From assembly GCA_963575745.1 (NCBI GenBank), contig CAUYUJ010011214.1:37501-101500 (forward strand): a DNA stretch of 64,000 nt, written 5' to 3'. A program made the translations under genes and the position numbers. This document shows, one piece after another, positions 61,390 through 64,000 of the stretch (the stretch's first letter is position 1; every line of letters begins with the position of its first letter). This stretch comes from Prorocentrum cordatum (taxonomy: Eukaryota > Sar > Dinophyceae > Prorocentrales > Prorocentraceae). Under the pieces are notes generated by a model. The model worked only from the letters and a program-made list of their open reading frames with translations, was not told where the DNA came from and made no database searches.

Positions 61390-62058
61390 TGAGTCGGCCG
61401 CAAGGCCCACCGCTCAGAGGCATGAACTTCATTACACACCAAAGTTCGCCTTGAGCGGTGGCTATTATATACTTTTAGGCCACTTCATTATATAACACAA
61501 GTGGCCACACACACATACCTTTTGCGATAACCGAGGCAGCCTCCTAAGGAGCAACGCCAACGGGAGCCGCCAAACAGAATTTATATACATGCAGTTTTCG
61601 TTTTTAACAACACGACATCTCGTCTGGCCAGACATTGGCTTTTACACACAGTTGCGTTTCGTTGCAAGATCGTGCTCGTCAACACGATCTTAGCTTGCAT
61701 ATTCTTTTGAGTTTAAACCTGATTGCGTTGATAATAATCTGATAGCTGGTGGCAACACCTGCCTCGCAAAAGCGAGGCAGTTTGCATGTTGCTTTAATGC
61801 TCAGATCTTCTTTCTCCGCCCGCCCTTGTCTCATTCTTCTCCGCCCTCGAGTGCCGAAGCGTTTTGGGGGGCGCACCGAGGGGGCACCAAAGTGTGCTTG
61901 GCGAAGAAAAGGGGACCCAGGGTGTTCCTTCTAACTTCACTTTGCAGCTGTGGCTACGCTGACTTTAAGCCCAGCTGCCTCCTGACTTAAGGACTAAAGG
62001 AGTCAAAGGGTGACGGATTCCCTTCCTTTGTTCCCGAGTCCTGCCCTCACGGGCGGGA
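61390..62058 (+). other. Element 2 structured 3' untranslated region
   Basis: No ORF. Perfect inverted repeats able to form hairpins: CCACCGCTCA/TGAGCGGTGG (61407-61416/61452-61461), GGCCACTT/AAGTGGCC (61478-61485/61499-61506), AAGATCGTG/CACGATCTT (61666-61674/61683-61691), CTGCCTCGC-AAAA-GCGAGGCAG (61759-61780), the 12-bp palindrome GTCTGGCCAGAC (61622-61633), and an imperfect GC-rich stem at about 62032-62065 just before the LTR. Such a series suggests RNA structure for packaging, stability or 3'-end formation. Confidence 0.7.
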
Positions 62059-62072
62059 TTCGGGACGGGGGG
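62059..62072 (+). promoter_or_regulatory. Element 2 polypurine tract
   Basis: The 14 bases TTCGGGACGGGGGG abut the 3' LTR at 62073. The G/A-rich end is in the position expected for the plus-strand primer of reverse transcription. It contains one T pair and a C, so it is not a perfect purine run. Confidence 0.6.
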
Positions 62073-62268
62073 TGTGAATGGAACCCGTGTAATACCCTCA
62101 TATATACTCTTTATCCTTACCTCTCCTGCGCCTGGCCGTTGGGGCTCAGGTATTGAGATAGATCGATCAGACCTTGATCGTGCGGGAGGGAAAGATATCC
62201 ATCTATCCCTCCTTCTCTCTACCAACGGATCAGGGGTTCTGTGCCCTTGTACTTCAACCCCATACACA
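62073..62268 (+). repeat. Element 2 3' LTR (196 bp)
   Basis: Partner of 44303-44498 at offset 17,770 with no indel. It is preceded directly by a G-rich polypurine-like tract and followed by the GCCGC target duplication. Confidence 0.95.
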
Positions 62269-63791
62269 GCCGCGCCGATAGCGTCACATACATCATGTTC
62301 CTCTTAAGTGCGAAGTGCGAGAAACTAGAAGAGGAACGCCAACTCAACTCTGGTACGGCTCTCATTGACTTTCGTGTCCATGCGGGAGAAAGGATCGGCC
62401 ACTCGTGAGCACGGTTCGAGATAGCCCGCTACGAAGCAGAAACCGCTGGCCTCAACGTCCCCAACTTCCAGATATTAACAGTAATCTTCTTCAGAGCTCT
62501 GGGAGTGGGGACGTCGCGGGCACAGCAGCGCCTGCAGCCTCTGAACCACCATGTGCCGAGGGACCAAGCACACATTGACGCTCTCCTCGGACGCATGAGG
62601 TCATATGCTCACATAGCTGAGAGAACCCCTGGCAATATCGGTGGCATTTTTAGTCACGGTCACCGAACCGAGAGCTTCCATACAGAGGCCAACGCAGGGC
62701 GACCTGCTAACAACGTCTGGAGCGATGATATGCCGCCGTCTGAGACCACTACATTGTTGGCCCAGAATGGCGGTGCGGCCTCGGGGTCTCCAGACCCCTG
62801 GGCCAGATCTAGGGGGCCATCAGACGCGGTCTCCCTTGTGCAAGCTATGACCCTCATGGGCTCTGCGGGGCAACCCGCTGAGTCCGACTGCGACTCCGGT
62901 GCCGACGCCGACGCGTCTTCTGATGATGAAACTACTACGCTGGATTACTCTGATATGCCTACCGACCTTACTGAAGAGTAGCAAGCTCAGTGGTTATTTT
63001 TGGGTTATCAAAAACACAAGCGTCGTTGGCGGAGATTCATGAAGAAACCAGTCAGAAAGGTAAGACGTATGGTACGGCGAACACTCAAAGGAAAATGCAA
63101 GGGTCGAAGTAAAGGCAAAGGTAAGCGTCGGCGACTACACGGTAGAGGCATACTAGCGTTCCTAGCATCTCTCACTGGGCCTCAGTATGAAGAAATGTTT
63201 TTGGGTGCTGGCAGGGACTGTAGGCACACGTCAGGTAATGGTAGAGGACGACGAGGGAATCCAAAGGATGCCAACGGTAAAACTATGGAGTGCGACATAT
63301 GCCACAGTGCACGACATTTCCGACGCGGATGCCCCCGAGGCGATGGAGGAGGCAGGGGTCCGTCAATACATTCGACCCAAATGGACTCCGACATGCAGTG
63401 CGTCGACTGGGGGTCACTTCTGGCCGACCCTGCCAGCGGCTCAGCCACAGTTATTCATTTCGTGGCTGCCAGGCATTTGTGTGGAAGCATGAACCTGGGG
63501 AATTGCGCCGACGAGCTGTTCGAAGAGGTGTTCACTGGGCACGACGACATCGACTTGGCAGAGTGGCTGGGTATAGCCATCGCGAGGCAACCTGCAGATA
63601 TTGAGTTCGTCGAGAACTTCCACATGCCCGTCGAAGATGACTTCGGCATGGCGGGGGCACCCGCGGACTCTGAGTCTACCGTTCCTGCAGCAGACGAAGA
63701 AGTTCATGCCGTGCTCTATCCTCGGGTGATTGGATCGATCAATGATGATCCATTGCGGGGGAAACCCGCGAGCCGCTGGCGACCTATCTGA
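62269..63791 (+). pseudogene. Element 3 gag, 3' part with CCHC zinc knuckle
   Basis: Resumes in exactly the register left at 44302 (codons from 62271) with MFLLSAKCEKLEEERQ, then the conserved gag helices (IARYEAETAGLNVPNFQ; RAQQRLQPLNHHVPRDQ). An in-frame TGA at about 62406 (RIGHS-stop-ARFE; CGA to TGA) and a TAG at 62979-62981 (EE-stop-QAQWLF) interrupt it. The C-terminal half has a Lys/Arg-rich tract (KPVRKVRRMVRR, KGKCKGRSKGKGKRRR), LAFLASLTGPQYEEMF and a canonical zinc knuckle CDICHSARHFRRGC (C-x2-C-x4-H-x4-C). It ends at TGA 63789-63791. This is a common dinoflagellate copia gag type, distinct from element 2 gag. Confidence 0.75.
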
Positions 63792-64000
63792 ACGCATTCA
63801 CTATGAACTTGACACGAGGAAGAATTTCAGTGCACTTTTGTTGCGTCAGATCGGTCTGCGAGCACTCCGAAGCAATCGCCGCGCCGTGTACCCTTCATGA
63901 AGAAAAAGACATGTCACGACGATCCATGTCTGTCGCCAATGGACGATGAAGACGAACATGATGACCGCGTGGTCCGTCGCGGTCGAGCTCCCAGCTTCTC
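63792..64000 (+). other. Continuation of element 3, unassigned
   Basis: The last 209 bases lie downstream of the gag stop. Short open frames exist (MNLTRGRISVHFCC in one) but none reaches a protease motif before the window ends. Presumably it is the decayed gag-pol junction. Confidence 0.4.

Larger units (their letters stand above)
44298..62273 (+). mobile_element. Element 2: giant 18-kb copia-type LTR retrotransposon
   Basis: Bounded by 196-bp direct repeats (44303-44498 and 62073-62268, offset 17,770) with TG...CA ends and a perfect 5-bp target duplication GCCGC (44298-44302, 62269-62273). Integrase precedes RT, so it is copia-type. At 17,966 bp it is more than twice the size of typical copias. 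The surplus is about 1,350 codons of unrecognised protein after RNase H, a Tpt1/KptA-like domain, a zinc-ribbon ORF and a structured 3' region. LTRs differ at four sites (two C/T, one G/A, one T/G), so it is fairly young. In-frame stops suggest it is no longer autonomous. Confidence 0.93.

Overview
The window looks like nuclear DNA of a dinoflagellate. It is GC-rich and mostly non-genic, with large amounts of simple and complex satellite sequence. The recognisable coding capacity belongs almost entirely to retroelements of the Ty1/copia and DIRS (tyrosine-recombinase) classes, which are common in dinoflagellate genomes. One 15-base match to the core of the dinoflagellate spliced leader is present on the minus strand near 18.95 kb. 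I found no bacterial-style operons, rRNA, tRNA or convincing host single-copy gene. Species cannot be named from this sequence.

Layout. 1-14.3 kb: trinucleotide repeats, a 312-bp tandem duplication, a (TG)n/(GGGT)n tract, a 368-bp tandem duplication, GCTGCAGCGG-containing short repeats, then GC-rich DNA with broken protein-like segments. 14.3-16.0 kb: a minisatellite whose main period is exactly 90 bp. 16.0-20.0 kb: a G-rich tract, two GGAATCC arrays and, between them, about 1.1 kb of degenerate TTAGGG-like repeats. 21.87-30.10 kb: a minus-strand copia-type LTR retrotransposon (element 1) with near-identical 288/287-bp LTRs and a CAGGT target duplication; its reverse transcriptase has lost a catalytic aspartate. 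30.1-38.6 kb: a 913-bp direct repeat, one plausible exon of unknown function, a small inverted-repeat (MITE-like) element, palindromic repeats and GC-rich repeats. 38.6-43.4 kb: a minus-strand DIRS-like element (RT, RNase H, an unassigned ORF, tyrosine recombinase) damaged by frameshifts and a nonsense codon. 43.5-64.0 kb: the gag gene of an older plus-strand copia element (element 3), split at 44302/62269 by a very large plus-strand copia-type element (element 2).

Element 2 is the most interesting object. It is 17,966 bp long (44303-62268), with 196-bp LTRs that differ at 4 positions, and is flanked by a perfect GCCGC duplication. It encodes a coiled-coil gag, three CCCH-like fingers, an RS-rich region, aspartic protease, integrase, and an RT with intact YVDD plus RNase H. 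After these comes about 1,350 residues of unrecognised protein, then a domain that I read as a Tpt1/KptA-like RNA 2'-phosphotransferase, then a zinc-ribbon protein with a Tyr/Trp-rich tail and a hairpin-rich 3' region. Two of its frame changes are +1 shifts that fall exactly on a C-TGA stop (ATC-TGA in gag, CCC-TGA inside the Tpt1-like domain), which resembles antizyme-type +1 frameshift sites. The remaining interruptions are in-frame stops that C-to-T or G-to-A transitions could explain, or slips at homopolymers.

How the parts fit: elements 1, 2 and 3 and the DIRS element are independent mobile elements, and element 2 is younger than element 3. All functional statements rest on motifs read by eye. 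No database search was run.
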